Positions 1-8,379 of a stretch of 33,687 nucleotides of DNA are shown in pieces (the first letter of the stretch is position 1; the number at the start of each line of letters is the position of its first letter). The notes beneath the pieces are model-generated. The model was not told the origin of the DNA and ran no database searches. It saw nothing but the letters and a program-made list of their open reading frames with translations. The DNA is taken from the NCBI GenBank assembly GCA_019661945.1, contig JAIFWI010000007.1, positions 1-33,687 on the forward strand, given 5' to 3'. The stretch comes from Candidatus Parcubacteria bacterium (GTDB lineage: Bacteria; Patescibacteriota; Minisyncoccia; Phycocordibacterales; JAKAEA01). The position numbers and the translations under genes are program-made.

Positions 1-2
1 TG

Positions 3-137
3 GCAGCTGATGACGAAGCTCAAGCCGCAATTGATATGTATAATGGCAAGGAACTTGATGGCCGAAGATTAACAGTCAACGAAGCTCGGCCAAAAGAAGA
101 TCGTCCAAAACGCGACTTCAATAATCGAAACTATTAA
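3..137 (+). CDS. RRM RNA-binding protein, C-terminal part (truncated by window edge)
   Basis: Reading frame 3 is open from the window edge to a TAA and gives 44 residues. The stretch 'AIDMYNGKELDGRRLTVNEARP' in pieces matches the last helix and strand (RNP2-side end) of an RNA recognition motif, where 'A...NG..L.GR.L.V..A' is the classic ending. It is followed by a short Arg/Lys/Asp/Asn-rich tail ending RNRNY-like, as in the small single-RRM proteins of bacteria. These bind single-stranded RNA in the cytosol, often as cold-shock-type chaperones. The N-terminal half with RNP1 lies outside the window. The family call is firm; the specific RNA target is unknown. Confidence 0.85.
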   Translation, partial: AADDEAQAAIDMYNGKELDGRRLTVNEARPKEDRPKRDFNNRNY

Positions 138-148
138 ATTCAGCGTGC

Positions 149-154
149 TATAAT
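149..154 (+). promoter_or_regulatory. -10 box of leaderless promoter for the P-type ATPase
   Basis: A perfect TATAAT lies 6 nt before the ATG at 161, so transcription should start at or next to the start codon. No good SD is present. This is the same arrangement seen at many other core genes in the window. Confidence 0.7.
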
Positions 155-160
155 CGGAGC

Positions 161-2836
161 ATGGAGTGGCATGCGCTGACGAAAGAAGATGTCTTTGAAA
201 AATTTGAAACGACTGAACATGGTTTGAATCACGGACAGGTTGAAGAAAACATTCGCCTCTACGGTTTAAATGTTCTAGAAGAACCGCATCAGAAGAGTTA
301 TTTCAGAATTTTTTTCGAACAATTTGAAAGCCCGATAATTTATATATTGCTTGTAGCGGCAGTGATTGTTTTTGGTATGGGCGAAATTGCCGATGGGCTG
401 ATAATTCTGGCAGTTCTTATAGTTAATGCAGGTATAGGTGCCATCCAGGAAGGCCGGGCCAAAAATGCTTTTCAGGCTCTCAAACATTTTGTCAAAACCA
501 ATGCCACCGTCATCAGAAATGGAGTTGAGACTATTATTCCAGACTATGAAGTTGTTCCCGGCGATATACTTTTACTAAAGGAAGGGGATAAAGCTCCAGC
601 AGACGCTCGTCTTATTGAGGCTCAATCTTTAAAAGTTGATGAGTCTGCTTTGACCGGCGAGGCTGAACCTGTCCTTAAGGTCTCTGACATCATCGAAGGT
701 AAGGATATTCTTATCTCTGAACAAAAAAATATGGTGTTTAAAGGCACCTATAGTGTCGGTGGTTATGCTAAAGCTATTGCCGTAGCCACTGGTTCAGAGA
801 CATATATTGGCAAAATTTCAAAAGAACTTCAACATATTGACGCCGATGTGCCTTTGAAAGCAAGTATCAAAAGTCTTTCACGTCTCATTATTTTAATTGT
901 TTGTATTTTTTCTGCTCTTATTTTTATTCTTGGACTTTTGAAAGGTTTTGGTATTGAGGAAATGTTTACAATCGTTGTAGCTTTAGCTGTTTCAATTATC
1001 CCTGAAGGTTTGCCAGTAGTTGTGACGCTTATTCTTGCCACAGGAGTATATCGAATGAGTAAACGAAATGCCTTGGTAAAAAAATTACAGGCTGTTGAAG
1101 CTTTGGGGCAGGCAAAAATAATTGCTGTTGATAAGACTGGCACTATTACGTATAACCAGATGATGCTACGCTCTTTGTATGTAGATGATACCTTATACGA
1201 GGTAACAGGTGAAGGATATGAACCGCAGGGCGAAGTGAAACAATCAGGAAAAATTATTGAAAATCTCAATCACCCAGATATTATCCTTATGGGTAAAATT
1301 GCAGCTCTGACGGCTGTTGCCTCTGTAGCGTATTCTGATGAACATAAAGAATGGCGTCGGATCTCTGGTGATCCGACCGAGGCTGCTCTTTTGGTTTTCT
1401 CCCAAAAAATTGGTTTCAGTCGTGATGATTTATTACGTGAGCATCCTCAAGTGTTGGAAATTCCTTTTGATTCAAATCTAAAATATCATGCTTCAGTAAA
1501 TCTTGTTGATGAAAAGCCGTTTCTTTTTATAGCCGGTGCACCTGAGGCAATACTTTTACATACAACGCGTATCTGGGTTCAAGGCAAAGCTCTGCATTTT
1601 ACTGACCATGAGCATGAGAAAATTGATAAGGCTATGAAATCTATGTCTTCACGTGGCTTGCGGGTTTTGGCTCTGGGTATCAATACTCATGCTCCCCAAT
1701 CTCTTCAGCCTGGCATACTTCCGGATATTTGCTTGGTCGGACTCGTCGGTATTAGTGATAGTTTGCGACCGGAAGTTCATCAAGCCGTGGCTGATGCAAA
1801 AGAGGCTGGCGTAACGGTAGTTATGATTACGGGCGATCATGTTGAGACTGCGCGGGCTATTGGCCTCGAGGCTCAGATTTACAAAGAAGGAGGTGAAGTT
1901 ATTACCGGCCATGATTTACAGACGATGAATGATGAGACTCTTTTACCACATTTACCGGATGTCCGAATTTTTGCTCGAGTGACACCTGAACATAAATTAC
2001 GAATTATCAATTTATACAGAAAGCAGGGTGAAATTGTAGCTATGACTGGTGACGGCGTTAATGATGCATTATCACTGGCTGCAGCAGACCTCGGTATTGC
2101 TATGGGCAAAGGCGGTACCGAAGTGGCTAAGGGAGCAGCCGATATTGTTCTTCTTGATGATAACTTTGGCAGCATTGTGGCTGCTATTCGTGAAGGCAGA
2201 AATATTTACATGACCATTAAAAAAGTTCTGCTTTATTTATTTTCGACAAGTTTTGGTGAATTGTGCACCATCAGTGGCGCCTTGCTCCTTGGCTTTACTT
2301 TACCAATTACTGCCAGCCAAATTATTTGGTTGAATTTTATTACTGATGGATTTTTGGTTATTGCTCTGGCACTTGAGCCCCAAGATCCGGAATCTGTTTT
2401 GGCTAATAATAAAAATTACATAAAGCTTTTTGATAGGCGTATGTTTCGGCGGATGATTATTATTGGCTTAACTATGGCTATTGGCAGCCTCTTTGTCTTT
2501 AATTATTTTGAAGGTATAAGTTTTGTTAAAGCTTCAACTATGACTCTGACAGTGCTCGCGGTCATGCAGTGGTTTAACGCATTCAACTGTCGTTCAGAAA
2601 TTGAATCAGTCTTTAAACAGAATCCTTTTAGAAATTCTTACTTAGCTGGAGCAATAGTAGTTGTTATTCTGCTTCAGCTTGCAGCTTTATATGTTCCTTT
2701 TATGCAACAAATTTTACACACAACAGGTTTGACCTTAGGTGACTGGATCTGGGTGGTGGCGATAAGTAGTATTATAATTATTGTCGAGGAATTCCGTAAA
2801 TATTTTTGTCGAAATATATTTAAAGGGGACGCTTAG
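161..2836 (+). CDS. P2-type cation-transporting ATPase (Ca2+-ATPase-like)
   Basis: This is an 891-residue integral membrane P-type ATPase that couples ATP hydrolysis to cation export. In order it shows an N-terminal cation-ATPase domain, the actuator motif TGEAEP (usual TGES), membrane segment M4 with PEGLP (residues 281-285), the phosphorylation site DKTGT with Asp at about residue 324, the hinge TGDGVND (629-635), and six C-terminal membrane helices. M5 has 'SFGEL' and M6 has 'NFITDG', which keep the acidic and Asn/Asp positions used for Ca2+ in SERCA/PMR1 pumps, so a P2A calcium pump is the best guess; Mn2+ or Na+ is possible. Length is normal for the family. The 3' end overlaps rsmG on the opposite strand by 17 nt. 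Transcription is probably leaderless. Confidence 0.93.
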   Translation: MEWHALTKEDVFEKFETTEHGLNHGQVEENIRLYGLNVLEEPHQKSYFRIFFEQFESPIIYILLVAAVIVFGMGEIADGLIILAVLIVNAGIGAIQEGRAKNAFQALKHFVKTNATVIRNGVETIIPDYEVVPGDILLLKEGDKAPADARLIEAQSLKVDESALTGEAEPVLKVSDIIEGKDILISEQKNMVFKGTYSVGGYAKAIAVATGSETYIGKISKELQHIDADVPLKASIKSLSRLIILIVCIFSALIFILGLLKGFGIEEMFTIVVALAVSIIPEGLPVVVTLILATGVYRMSKRNALVKKLQAVEALGQAKIIAVDKTGTITYNQMMLRSLYVDDTLYEVTGEGYEPQGEVKQSGKIIENLNHPDIILMGKIAALTAVASVAYSDEHKEWRRISGDPTEAALLVFSQKIGFSRDDLLREHPQVLEIPFDSNLKYHASVNLVDEKPFLFIAGAPEAILLHTTRIWVQGKALHFTDHEHEKIDKAMKSMSSRGLRVLALGINTHAPQSLQPGILPDICLVGLVGISDSLRPEVHQAVADAKEAGVTVVMITGDHVETARAIGLEAQIYKEGGEVITGHDLQTMNDETLLPHLPDVRIFARVTPEHKLRIINLYRKQGEIVAMTGDGVNDALSLAAADLGIAMGKGGTEVAKGAADIVLLDDNFGSIVAAIREGRNIYMTIKKVLLYLFSTSFGELCTISGALLLGFTLPITASQIIWLNFITDGFLVIALALEPQDPESVLANNKNYIKLFDRRMFRRMIIIGLTMAIGSLFVFNYFEGISFVKASTMTLTVLAVMQWFNAFNCRSEIESVFKQNPFRNSYLAGAIVVVILLQLAALYVPFMQQILHTTGLTLGDWIWVVAISSIIIIVEEFRKYFCRNIFKGDA

Positions 2837-3518
2837 AAGGTAAGCCAGGCCGGCGGGGGTATTTTTCATCGGTCGCTCTCATTTTTTCAATAAGAACGAG
2901 ACAACGTCCTTGAAGTCCTGAGATGGTAATAGGCACTATTTTTTTAATTTTTCCTCCAAGAATTTCTAAAGCATCTTTAGCCTCGGTTATTTCTTCTGGA
3001 TTATTCATTTTTTGAGCAATACACAATCCTCCGACTCTAAGAAAAGGTAGAGCATATTCGATAAGTATTGAAAGGTGAGCAACAGCTCGAGCGGTAACAA
3101 CATCATACTGTTCCCGGTATTTTGGATCGTGACCGAAATCTTCAGCTCGTCCATGAACTGCCTGTATATCGTGAAGTTTGAGTTTAGCAATACAATATTC
3201 AAGAAAAGATACTTTCTTGGCCACTGCTTCAAGAAGGGTGATCTTAATTTCCGGTCGGACAATTTTCACTGGAATTCCGGGAAATCCAGCTCCCGAGCCG
3301 ATATCCAGAAGCATGTGAGTATTTGCAGCCAGAACTATGGCAACAGTTAATGAATCAAGGAAATGCTTAATTACGACATTTTCCTCCCCAGTAATATTCG
3401 TCAAATTAACATTTTTATTCCATGCTTCGAGATCATTGTAATATGTTTCAAATACTTTTATCTGAGCTTTTGTAAGCGAGATACCAAGGGTATGTGCTTC
3501 TACTTGAAGTTCTTTCAT
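2820..3518 (-). CDS. rsmG: 16S rRNA (guanine527-N7)-methyltransferase RsmG/GidB
   Basis: This 232-residue protein methylates N7 of G527 in the 530 loop of 16S rRNA with S-adenosylmethionine. The SAM-binding motif LDIGSGAGFPGIP lies near residues 70-82. Upstream is the typical N-terminal helix pair with 'YYNDLEAWNKNVNLTNI', and further on 'VTARAVAHLSILIEYALPFL' matches the family. The C-terminal tail is Arg/Pro-rich (RRPG) as in homologues. An AGGAG lies about 12 nt before the ATG, one of the few SD-like sites before a core gene, and a TATTAT -10 candidate overlaps the divergent promoter of the neighbouring hydrolase. The gene is convergent with the ATPase and overlaps its end. Confidence 0.95.
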   Translation of the reverse strand: MKELQVEAHTLGISLTKAQIKVFETYYNDLEAWNKNVNLTNITGEENVVIKHFLDSLTVAIVLAANTHMLLDIGSGAGFPGIPVKIVRPEIKITLLEAVAKKVSFLEYCIAKLKLHDIQAVHGRAEDFGHDPKYREQYDVVTARAVAHLSILIEYALPFLRVGGLCIAQKMNNPEEITEAKDALEILGGKIKKIVPITISGLQGRCLVLIEKMRATDEKYPRRPGLPSKRPL

Positions 3519-3540
3519 TGTGATGTTGCTATGCTCCTAC

Positions 3541-3546
3541 TATAAT
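3541..3546 (+). promoter_or_regulatory. -10 box, shared divergent promoter region
   Basis: TATAAT on the + strand points at the hydrolase. Its complement supplies a TATTAT -10 candidate (3548 to 3543) for rsmG on the - strand, so the two genes appear to share one AT-rich core. Confidence 0.5.
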
Positions 3547-3622
3547 ACATATGAGCAGGTATTGTAAGCCTTTTTGTAAGTTCAAAATTAATTTGACGTC
3601 ACCAACTATGTCTTCGTATATC

Positions 3623-4264
3623 ATGAAAAAAATAAGTTTTACCGTTGCCGATGGAGCCATAACCATTGCTGGAAATTATTGGCAAGGAAAAGGCGAACGA
3701 GCTCTGGTATTGCTGCATATGATGCCAGCAACAAAAGAAAGCTGGAATGTATGTGCCGAAGCATTCAATAAAGTAGGATATGATGTTCTTGCCATTGATT
3801 TACGAGGCCATGGAGAATCGGGTGGCGGAGTATATACCAATTTTAAAGATCAGGATCATCAGACTTCCGAACAAGATGTAGAAGGAGCGCGGATGTGGTT
3901 TGAGGATCGAGGTATACATCCAGAAAACATATATATTGGCGGGGCATCAATTGGCGCAAATCTCGCAATTCAGTATTTGGCTAAGCACTCTGAATGCAAA
4001 GCAATATTTTGTCTTTCAGCAGGACTCCGATATCGTGGGATTGAAACTCTTCCTTTGGTACGCAGACTTGAAGCTGCGCAGAAAATATTTCTTGCGGCTG
4101 CAAAAGATGATGAACGGGTGCCTGATGCTGCTATGCAGACAGAAGAGTTATATAGTGCTGCGACAGCCGAAAAACAACTGAAGATATTCGAAACAGGTGG
4201 TCACGGTACTGATATGTTCAATGAACATCCTGATCTCATCAATCTCATTATTAGTTATCTCTAA
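3623..4264 (+). CDS. alpha/beta hydrolase (lysophospholipase/esterase-like)
   Basis: This is a cytosolic alpha/beta-hydrolase-fold protein of about 213 residues. Visible are the oxyanion region 'LVLLHMMPATKESW', 'VLAIDLRGHGESGG', the nucleophile elbow G-G-A-S-I-G (usual GxSxG), a late acidic segment 'AAKDDERVP', and the final catalytic His in 'GGHGTDMF'. The triad Ser-Asp-His can therefore be assigned. The substrate is not predictable; relatives act as carboxylesterases or dienelactone hydrolases. I chose the ATG giving MKKISFTV because family homology begins there. The track's start at 3551 lies at or before the expected transcription start and adds a sequence without homology; the ATG at 3608 is also possible. 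The next gene starts 5 nt after the stop. Confidence 0.88.
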   Translation: MKKISFTVADGAITIAGNYWQGKGERALVLLHMMPATKESWNVCAEAFNKVGYDVLAIDLRGHGESGGGVYTNFKDQDHQTSEQDVEGARMWFEDRGIHPENIYIGGASIGANLAIQYLAKHSECKAIFCLSAGLRYRGIETLPLVRRLEAAQKIFLAAAKDDERVPDAAMQTEELYSAATAEKQLKIFETGGHGTDMFNEHPDLINLIISYL

Positions 4265-4269
4265 CTCTT

Positions 4270-4806
4270 ATGAAAATATCAAAGGCATTACCTCAATTCG
4301 AAGAAGAACCTTCGCTTTTTGTTGTAACAGGAAAGCAAGACGCGGCTTTTTACAAAGCATACGATGGCACTATTGAACAAATCGGAGAGATTAAAATTCC
4401 CACACCCCATTACTCAGACCGTGAAGGTCATTACCGGATGAAAGCCGGCGGTGCTGTGCCAAGTACCGGTGGATATGAGAGGCGAGATGATGTTGTAATC
4501 AGAGATTTCATTCATGAACTCAAATCACACCTGAAAAGTATGCATGCCAGCGATTATTCAAAAATGTATGTTTTCACACCATCCAAAGTAAAAAATACTA
4601 TTGCTGAGGCAGTGCCCGGACATTTACGCCGAAAAACGGCCGCGGTCATTGAGGGAAACTATTTTAAATCATCACCACTTGAGTTACTCCAAAAAGTAGC
4701 TTCAATCACAGCTGCTTCACAGATATTCATAAATCCTGAAGCGCGTAGAATTCTTGATCGTTCGCGTCAGGCTCGCCGTAGAATCCGAAGTCATTCGAAA
4801 GATTAG
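4270..4806 (+). CDS. bacterial eRF1-like / host-attachment-family protein
   Basis: This 178-residue protein has 'MYVFTPSKVKNTIAEAVPGHLRRK' followed by an 'LLQKV' helix. That pattern of an archaeo-eukaryotic release-factor-like middle domain is found in the Pfam 'protein required for attachment to host cells' (baeRF) group, where a strand 'l.v.aPp..l..lr..l...l...v' precedes 'l.k.lt..'. The N-terminal part carries a strand 'SLFVVTGKQDAAFYKAYDG', also usual for the family. Such proteins are proposed to act at the ribosome or in stress responses; no enzymatic function is established. The tail is Arg-rich. The gene follows the hydrolase by 5 nt without an SD, so it is probably in the same transcript. 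Assignment rests on remote similarity. Confidence 0.65.
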   Translation: MKISKALPQFEEEPSLFVVTGKQDAAFYKAYDGTIEQIGEIKIPTPHYSDREGHYRMKAGGAVPSTGGYERRDDVVIRDFIHELKSHLKSMHASDYSKMYVFTPSKVKNTIAEAVPGHLRRKTAAVIEGNYFKSSPLELLQKVASITAASQIFINPEARRILDRSRQARRRIRSHSKD

Positions 4807-4829
4807 ATCCATTACGCGTCATTAAGTGT

Positions 4830-5096
4830 ATGATGGCTATTCTGTCTCGATTTCAGCAGAAGCTCAGGAAGCTTGATGTATCTTCAAGCTATGCATTTTA
4901 TGTTGGTTTAGGTGCAATTACCGTCTCATGCATAGTTACCGTCGTCACTTTTTTTAAGTTGTGGATTTTAGAAGATACCAGTCTGTGGATTTCGCTGCTT
5001 ATCTCAATCATTGTTTTTTACATTTTCACTGAACTATATACATTTCTAGCATTATGGACATTACGATTTTTTGAGAATCAAGAAAATGAATTATGA
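4830..5096 (+). CDS. small two-TM membrane protein, unknown function
   Basis: This is an 88-residue protein with two hydrophobic segments (about residues 22-42 and 52-76), the first preceded by a basic N-terminus, so both ends probably lie in the cytoplasm. I do not recognise a family. Two in-frame ATGs occur back to back (4830 and 4833). Its stop overlaps the ATG of the KGG-repeat gene as ATGA, which suggests translational coupling and possibly a shared envelope-stress role. No SD is present. Confidence 0.7.
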   Translation: MMAILSRFQQKLRKLDVSSSYAFYVGLGAITVSCIVTVVTFFKLWILEDTSLWISLLISIIVFYIFTELYTFLALWTLRFFENQENEL

Positions 5097-5341
5097 AAGA
5101 CGATAATCATAAAGGAAAGATGACCGTATCCGAAGCGGGCCGAAAAGGTGGCCAGCGGACAGTTGAAACTCAGGGCCATGATTTCTATCATCATATTGGC
5201 AAAAAAGGCGGTGAAAGCAGGAAAAAAACCTTAGGACATGAAGGCTATGTTGAATTAGGCCGTCGCGGCGGCCAGACAGTTTCTCGCCGCCGCGGTCCAG
5301 AATTTTACCAGGAAATAGGCCGGAAAGGGGGCTCTTCATAG
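5093..5341 (+). CDS. KGG-repeat stress-induced hydrophilic protein
   Basis: This 82-residue very hydrophilic protein has four copies of a roughly 20-residue unit containing G-R/K-K/R-G-G: 'AGRKGGQ', 'IGKKGGES', 'LGRRGGQ' and 'IGRKGGSS', separated by acidic or aromatic segments such as 'HDFYHHI' and 'PEFYQEI'. This is the KGG motif family (Pfam KGG, related to Bacillus GsiB, fungal con-10 and plant LEA group-1 proteins). These proteins are thought to protect the cell during desiccation, starvation or osmotic stress. It is coupled by ATGA to the upstream membrane protein gene. Function at the molecular level is unknown. Confidence 0.88.
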   Translation: MKDDNHKGKMTVSEAGRKGGQRTVETQGHDFYHHIGKKGGESRKKTLGHEGYVELGRRGGQTVSRRRGPEFYQEIGRKGGSS

Positions 5342-5360
5342 ATTCTTAATCTTTGCCTTG

Positions 5361-5366
5361 TATAGT
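5361..5366 (+). promoter_or_regulatory. -10 box of leaderless promoter (sigma-region-2-like gene)
   Basis: TATAGT ends 6 nt before the ATG at 5373. It lies 20 nt after the stop of the KGG gene, so the sigma-like gene has its own start. Confidence 0.6.
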
Positions 5367-5372
5367 TAAGCC

Positions 5373-5630
5373 ATGCCAACAATACACAATAATTTTTTGA
5401 CCGCCTACGATTCATTTGTCAACGAAATTTTCCTTTATTTCTTTACTAAAACTCTTCAGCGAGATGCTGCCAAGAGTCTAACACAAGAGGTTTTTACTAA
5501 AACCTGGAACGATCTTTCAGAACAGTCTGAGATGCACACTGCCGGACTATCACTGCGAAATATCCATAAACTTTTAAAGCAGAACGCTGAATCGATCTGT
5601 CTCAATCAAGAACTTTCTTTCGCGATGTAA
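5373..5630 (+). CDS. sigma-70 region 2-like mini-protein (ECF type, lacks region 4)
   Basis: This 85-residue protein is covered for most of its length by an ECF sigma-factor region 2 pattern: 'FLTAYDSFVNEIFLYFFTKTLQRDAAKSLTQEVFTKTW' parallels the usual 'y..y...iy.y...r..d...AeDltQe.F...w'. Region 2 binds the RNA polymerase beta-prime clamp and the -10 element. Region 4, needed for -35 contact, is absent: the frame stops after a short helical tail. The 3' end overlaps the convergent CheY-like gene by about 29 nt. It may be a decoy or partner of core polymerase, or a degenerate sigma factor. The domain call is moderately sure; the function is inference. Confidence 0.6.
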   Translation: MPTIHNNFLTAYDSFVNEIFLYFFTKTLQRDAAKSLTQEVFTKTWNDLSEQSEMHTAGLSLRNIHKLLKQNAESICLNQELSFAM

Positions 5631-5976
5631 GAAAAGCTACCTTTCTATATAGTTCACTGAGATTAAATGGCTTGGCAATAAAACCTTGGACGCCCATTTC
5701 TTTGGCAACTTTTTTGGCAGTTGGATGGGCTGAGGTTAGAATAATGGGGATTGCAGAAAATGATTTATGCTTTTTAATGTCTCGAATTACATCCCGTCCG
5801 TCAACACCTGATAGGAGTAGATCAAGCAGGATAAGATCAGGCTTGAATTTTTTGATGGTCTCCATACATTTTTTGGCCTTTAAAATTGGTTGGACAGCAT
5901 AACCTTCCATCTCGAGTGCCAGAGACAGAGCGTCACTTATAGCTTCGTCATCCTCAATGATAAGAATTTTTTTCAT
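5602..5976 (-). CDS. CheY-like single-domain response regulator
   Basis: This is a stand-alone receiver domain of about 124 residues. It has the acidic pair in 'LIIEDDEA', the phospho-acceptor Asp in 'LILLDLLLSGVDG', the switch Thr in 'PIILTSAHP' and the conserved Lys in 'GFIAKPF'. No output domain follows. I start at the ATG giving MKKILIIEDD because receivers normally begin there. A GTG at 5988 overlapping the kinase stop (TAGTG) is an alternative that adds four residues. It lies directly downstream of the histidine kinase on the same strand and is surely its cognate partner, acting through protein-protein contact or as part of a relay. Confidence 0.92.
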   Translation of the reverse strand: MKKILIIEDDEAISDALSLALEMEGYAVQPILKAKKCMETIKKFKPDLILLDLLLSGVDGRDVIRDIKKHKSFSAIPIILTSAHPTAKKVAKEMGVQGFIAKPFNLSELYRKVAFLTSRKKVLD

Positions 5977-5987
5977 AAATTTTTTCA

Positions 5988-7646
5988 CTAACTTAGTGGT
6001 AAGGTAAAAATAAAAACTGAACCCTTGCCCCTGGCCTTTTCAACCCAAATTTTGCCTTTGTGCCGACTAATAATCTCTTGTGAAATATATAATCCCATAC
6101 CAAGTCCTGGATAAGTGTCATCTTTTTCCACCTGATAAAATCGTTCAAAGATTTTTTGTTCCTCTTCCTTTTTAATGCCAATTCCAAAATCACGGATAAT
6201 CACTCGGATGTCATGGTCATTTCTTTCAGCCCGAATGATAATTTTCTTGCCATCAGGCGAATATTTTATGGCATTGGTAATGAGATTTATCAATACCTGG
6301 CTCAGACGTTCTCTGTCCCCATAGACTATTATCTCAGCATTTTTGACCTTAATCTCAATTGTATGATCGGTCGTCGCGGAAAGTTCATGAACTGTTTCTT
6401 TGATAAGTTGAATAATATTAAAGTTGTCCATTCTGAAATCAAGCTTACCGGCTTGGATTTTCGAAATATTAAGAAGGTCAGCGATGAGTGTTCCAAGTTT
6501 ATGAATCTGATTTTCCATGACCGCCAGCATTTTGCTGAATTCTTTGTGACCTTTTTCTGTCAGCTGACGTTCTAAGAGGTCTCGATAAATTTTTAGACTT
6601 GTCACTGGTGTTTTTAATTCATGGCTGGCCATGCTGATAAAGTTGTCTTTACGTGATTCCATTTCTCGGAGCCGTGCTTCAATCTGTTTTCGCTCTTCAA
6701 TTTCATGAGAAGCATTTTGGTAGAGTAGGGAATTTTCTACAGCAATTGATGCCCGAGACGAAAGTTTCTCGGCAGTTTCCAAATCAAGTTGAGTATAGTG
6801 CCGTCGCGATTCTGATGAAACTAAGGTGATAGCGCCGATAGTCTTTTTATGAGCCATAATTGGCACCATGATGACTGATGTAAATCCGATCTTTCGAAGC
6901 AGTGCTAAATGGCGTGGATTTTTAGCAGCTTGAGCAATAGCTTTGTCGGGTATATAGGAATACAATTCTGACGTACCGTTCTGAATTACTTTACCTAATC
7001 CACTTGTGGTGTCTTTAATATTAGATGGATACTGTTTTCGTACCAAACGCGCCCACTTCACTTTTTTGGGGTCTTTATGAATGACAGCAATATTCTCAAG
7101 GGTAGTACCATCTTTAACAAGATCAATGACGCACCAGTCTGCAATACGCGGTACGGCTAACTGCGCAACCTTTTGCAATGTCGTACGGTAGTCAAGTGAT
7201 GATGAAAAAGCTTTCACTGCTCCTGAGAGGAAGCGGAGGTTGTATTCTATATGCTTATGCGTAGTGATATCTTTATTAAAACCAATAGTTCCAATAAGGC
7301 CGTCCTTTGAATTTCTGATTTGGCGGATAGAAGAAAGGACGAAAATTCTGGTGCCATCTTTTTTATATTGGACAATTTCACCTTCCCATTGACCTTTTGC
7401 CCTGATAATGTCACGATAGGCGTCAATAGTAGAGTTAAGTAGGCGAGATTTGAGAAGCTCGGTTTCTTTTTTGCCCAAAGCCTCGCTTTTTTTCCAGCCA
7501 TAAAGGCGTTCAGCGGCTTTATTCCAGACTAATATCTGACCTTTTGCATCGACCGCGATTACCGCGTCAGGAAGGTTTTCAATATCAAAACTATGGGTAA
7601 TGTCGTAAACCGCTAATTCTTGTGATGGTAAAAGTACTTTTTTCAT
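5988..7646 (-). CDS. PAS-GAF sensor histidine kinase (cytosolic)
   Basis: This 552-residue kinase has a PAS domain (about 22-130, 'LPDAVIAVDAKGQILVWNKAAE'), a GAF domain (about 145-305), a short coiled segment, a HisKA dimerisation domain with H-box 'MASHELKTPVTSL', and a HATPase_c domain with N-box 'LINLITNAIKYS', G1 'DFGIGI' and G2 'GLGMGLYISQEI'. No membrane segment is seen, so the signal is probably intracellular (small ligand, redox or a cofactor in PAS/GAF). It phosphorylates a His and passes the phosphate to a receiver. The CheY-like gene follows with a 1-nt contact, and an OmpR-type regulator is divergent across a 40-nt gap. Its own -10 is weak. Confidence 0.95.
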   Translation of the reverse strand: MKKVLLPSQELAVYDITHSFDIENLPDAVIAVDAKGQILVWNKAAERLYGWKKSEALGKKETELLKSRLLNSTIDAYRDIIRAKGQWEGEIVQYKKDGTRIFVLSSIRQIRNSKDGLIGTIGFNKDITTHKHIEYNLRFLSGAVKAFSSSLDYRTTLQKVAQLAVPRIADWCVIDLVKDGTTLENIAVIHKDPKKVKWARLVRKQYPSNIKDTTSGLGKVIQNGTSELYSYIPDKAIAQAAKNPRHLALLRKIGFTSVIMVPIMAHKKTIGAITLVSSESRRHYTQLDLETAEKLSSRASIAVENSLLYQNASHEIEERKQIEARLREMESRKDNFISMASHELKTPVTSLKIYRDLLERQLTEKGHKEFSKMLAVMENQIHKLGTLIADLLNISKIQAGKLDFRMDNFNIIQLIKETVHELSATTDHTIEIKVKNAEIIVYGDRERLSQVLINLITNAIKYSPDGKKIIIRAERNDHDIRVIIRDFGIGIKKEEEQKIFERFYQVEKDDTYPGLGMGLYISQEIISRHKGKIWVEKARGKGSVFIFTLPLS

Positions 7647-7686
7647 CGTACTATTGATATATTCGTCTTAAATCATAGCATGTTCC

Positions 7687-8379
7687 ATGAAGATACTTCT
7701 TATTGAAGATGACCAGGCACTCAATAGTTCTCTTAAAGCAAGCCTTGAACATGAAGGGTATGCCGTGACTCCGTTTTTGGATGGGGCTAAGGCCCTCAAG
7801 CACCTTCTTTTGAATTCCATGGATTATGACATGGTTATTGTCGACTGGATGCTGCCCGGAAAAAGTGGTGTGGAAATCTGTAAAGAGGCTCGGGAACGGA
7901 AAGTCCAGATTCCTATGCTCATGCTTACCGGCAAGGATGCTACGACCGATAAGGTAAACGCTCTCGATTCAGGTGCGGATGACTATCTGACTAAACCCTT
8001 TTCTTTGGATGAACTTTTAGCCAGGGTCAGAGCACTAATGCGACGTCCAAAACAAGCCTTAAAAAATGAACTCGCTTGCGGAAATATTATCTTAAATATA
8101 AGCACACGTAAAGTCTATTGTTCAAATAAAGAGGTACAGCTGACATTGAAAGAATTCAACATTTTGGAGTACTTTATCCGTCATCCCAATCAGGTCTTAA
8201 CTCGGGATGAAGTCTTGGATCATGTTTGGGATTATAATTTCAGCTCATTTTCAAATATTATGGATGTTCATATTAATAATTTACGAAAAAAGTTAAAAAA
8301 AGCCGGAGATAGTGCTAGTATTGAAACGGTCAGAGGAGTAGGATACAGACTTAAAGTGATTGAAAATAAAAATGACTGA
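7687..8379 (+). CDS. OmpR/PhoB-family response regulator
   Basis: This 230-residue DNA-binding regulator has an N-terminal receiver with 'LIEDDQALN', the phospho-Asp in 'MVIVDWMLPGKSG', Thr in 'MLMLTGKDA' and Lys in 'DYLTKPF'. After a linker comes a winged-helix Trans_reg_C domain with 'LTLKEFNILEYFIRHPNQVLTRDEVLDHVW' and the wing 'IETVRGVGYRL'. It is expected to dimerise on phosphorylation and bind direct repeats. It is divergent from the PAS-GAF kinase, and its end overlaps the start of the kinase-fragment gene, so all four genes probably form one signalling unit. Confidence 0.95.
   Translation: MKILLIEDDQALNSSLKASLEHEGYAVTPFLDGAKALKHLLLNSMDYDMVIVDWMLPGKSGVEICKEARERKVQIPMLMLTGKDATTDKVNALDSGADDYLTKPFSLDELLARVRALMRRPKQALKNELACGNIILNISTRKVYCSNKEVQLTLKEFNILEYFIRHPNQVLTRDEVLDHVWDYNFSSFSNIMDVHINNLRKKLKKAGDSASIETVRGVGYRLKVIENKND

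Noticed and set aside
1690-1725. SLQPG segment in the P-type ATPase as a decayed palindromic insert
   Set aside because: The DNA has CTTCAGCCTGG but no complementary arm, and the segment fits normal ATPase spacing.
6156-6575. 139-residue + strand ORF within the histidine kinase
   Set aside because: It is antisense to the HisKA/HATPase region, which has intact motifs on the - strand.
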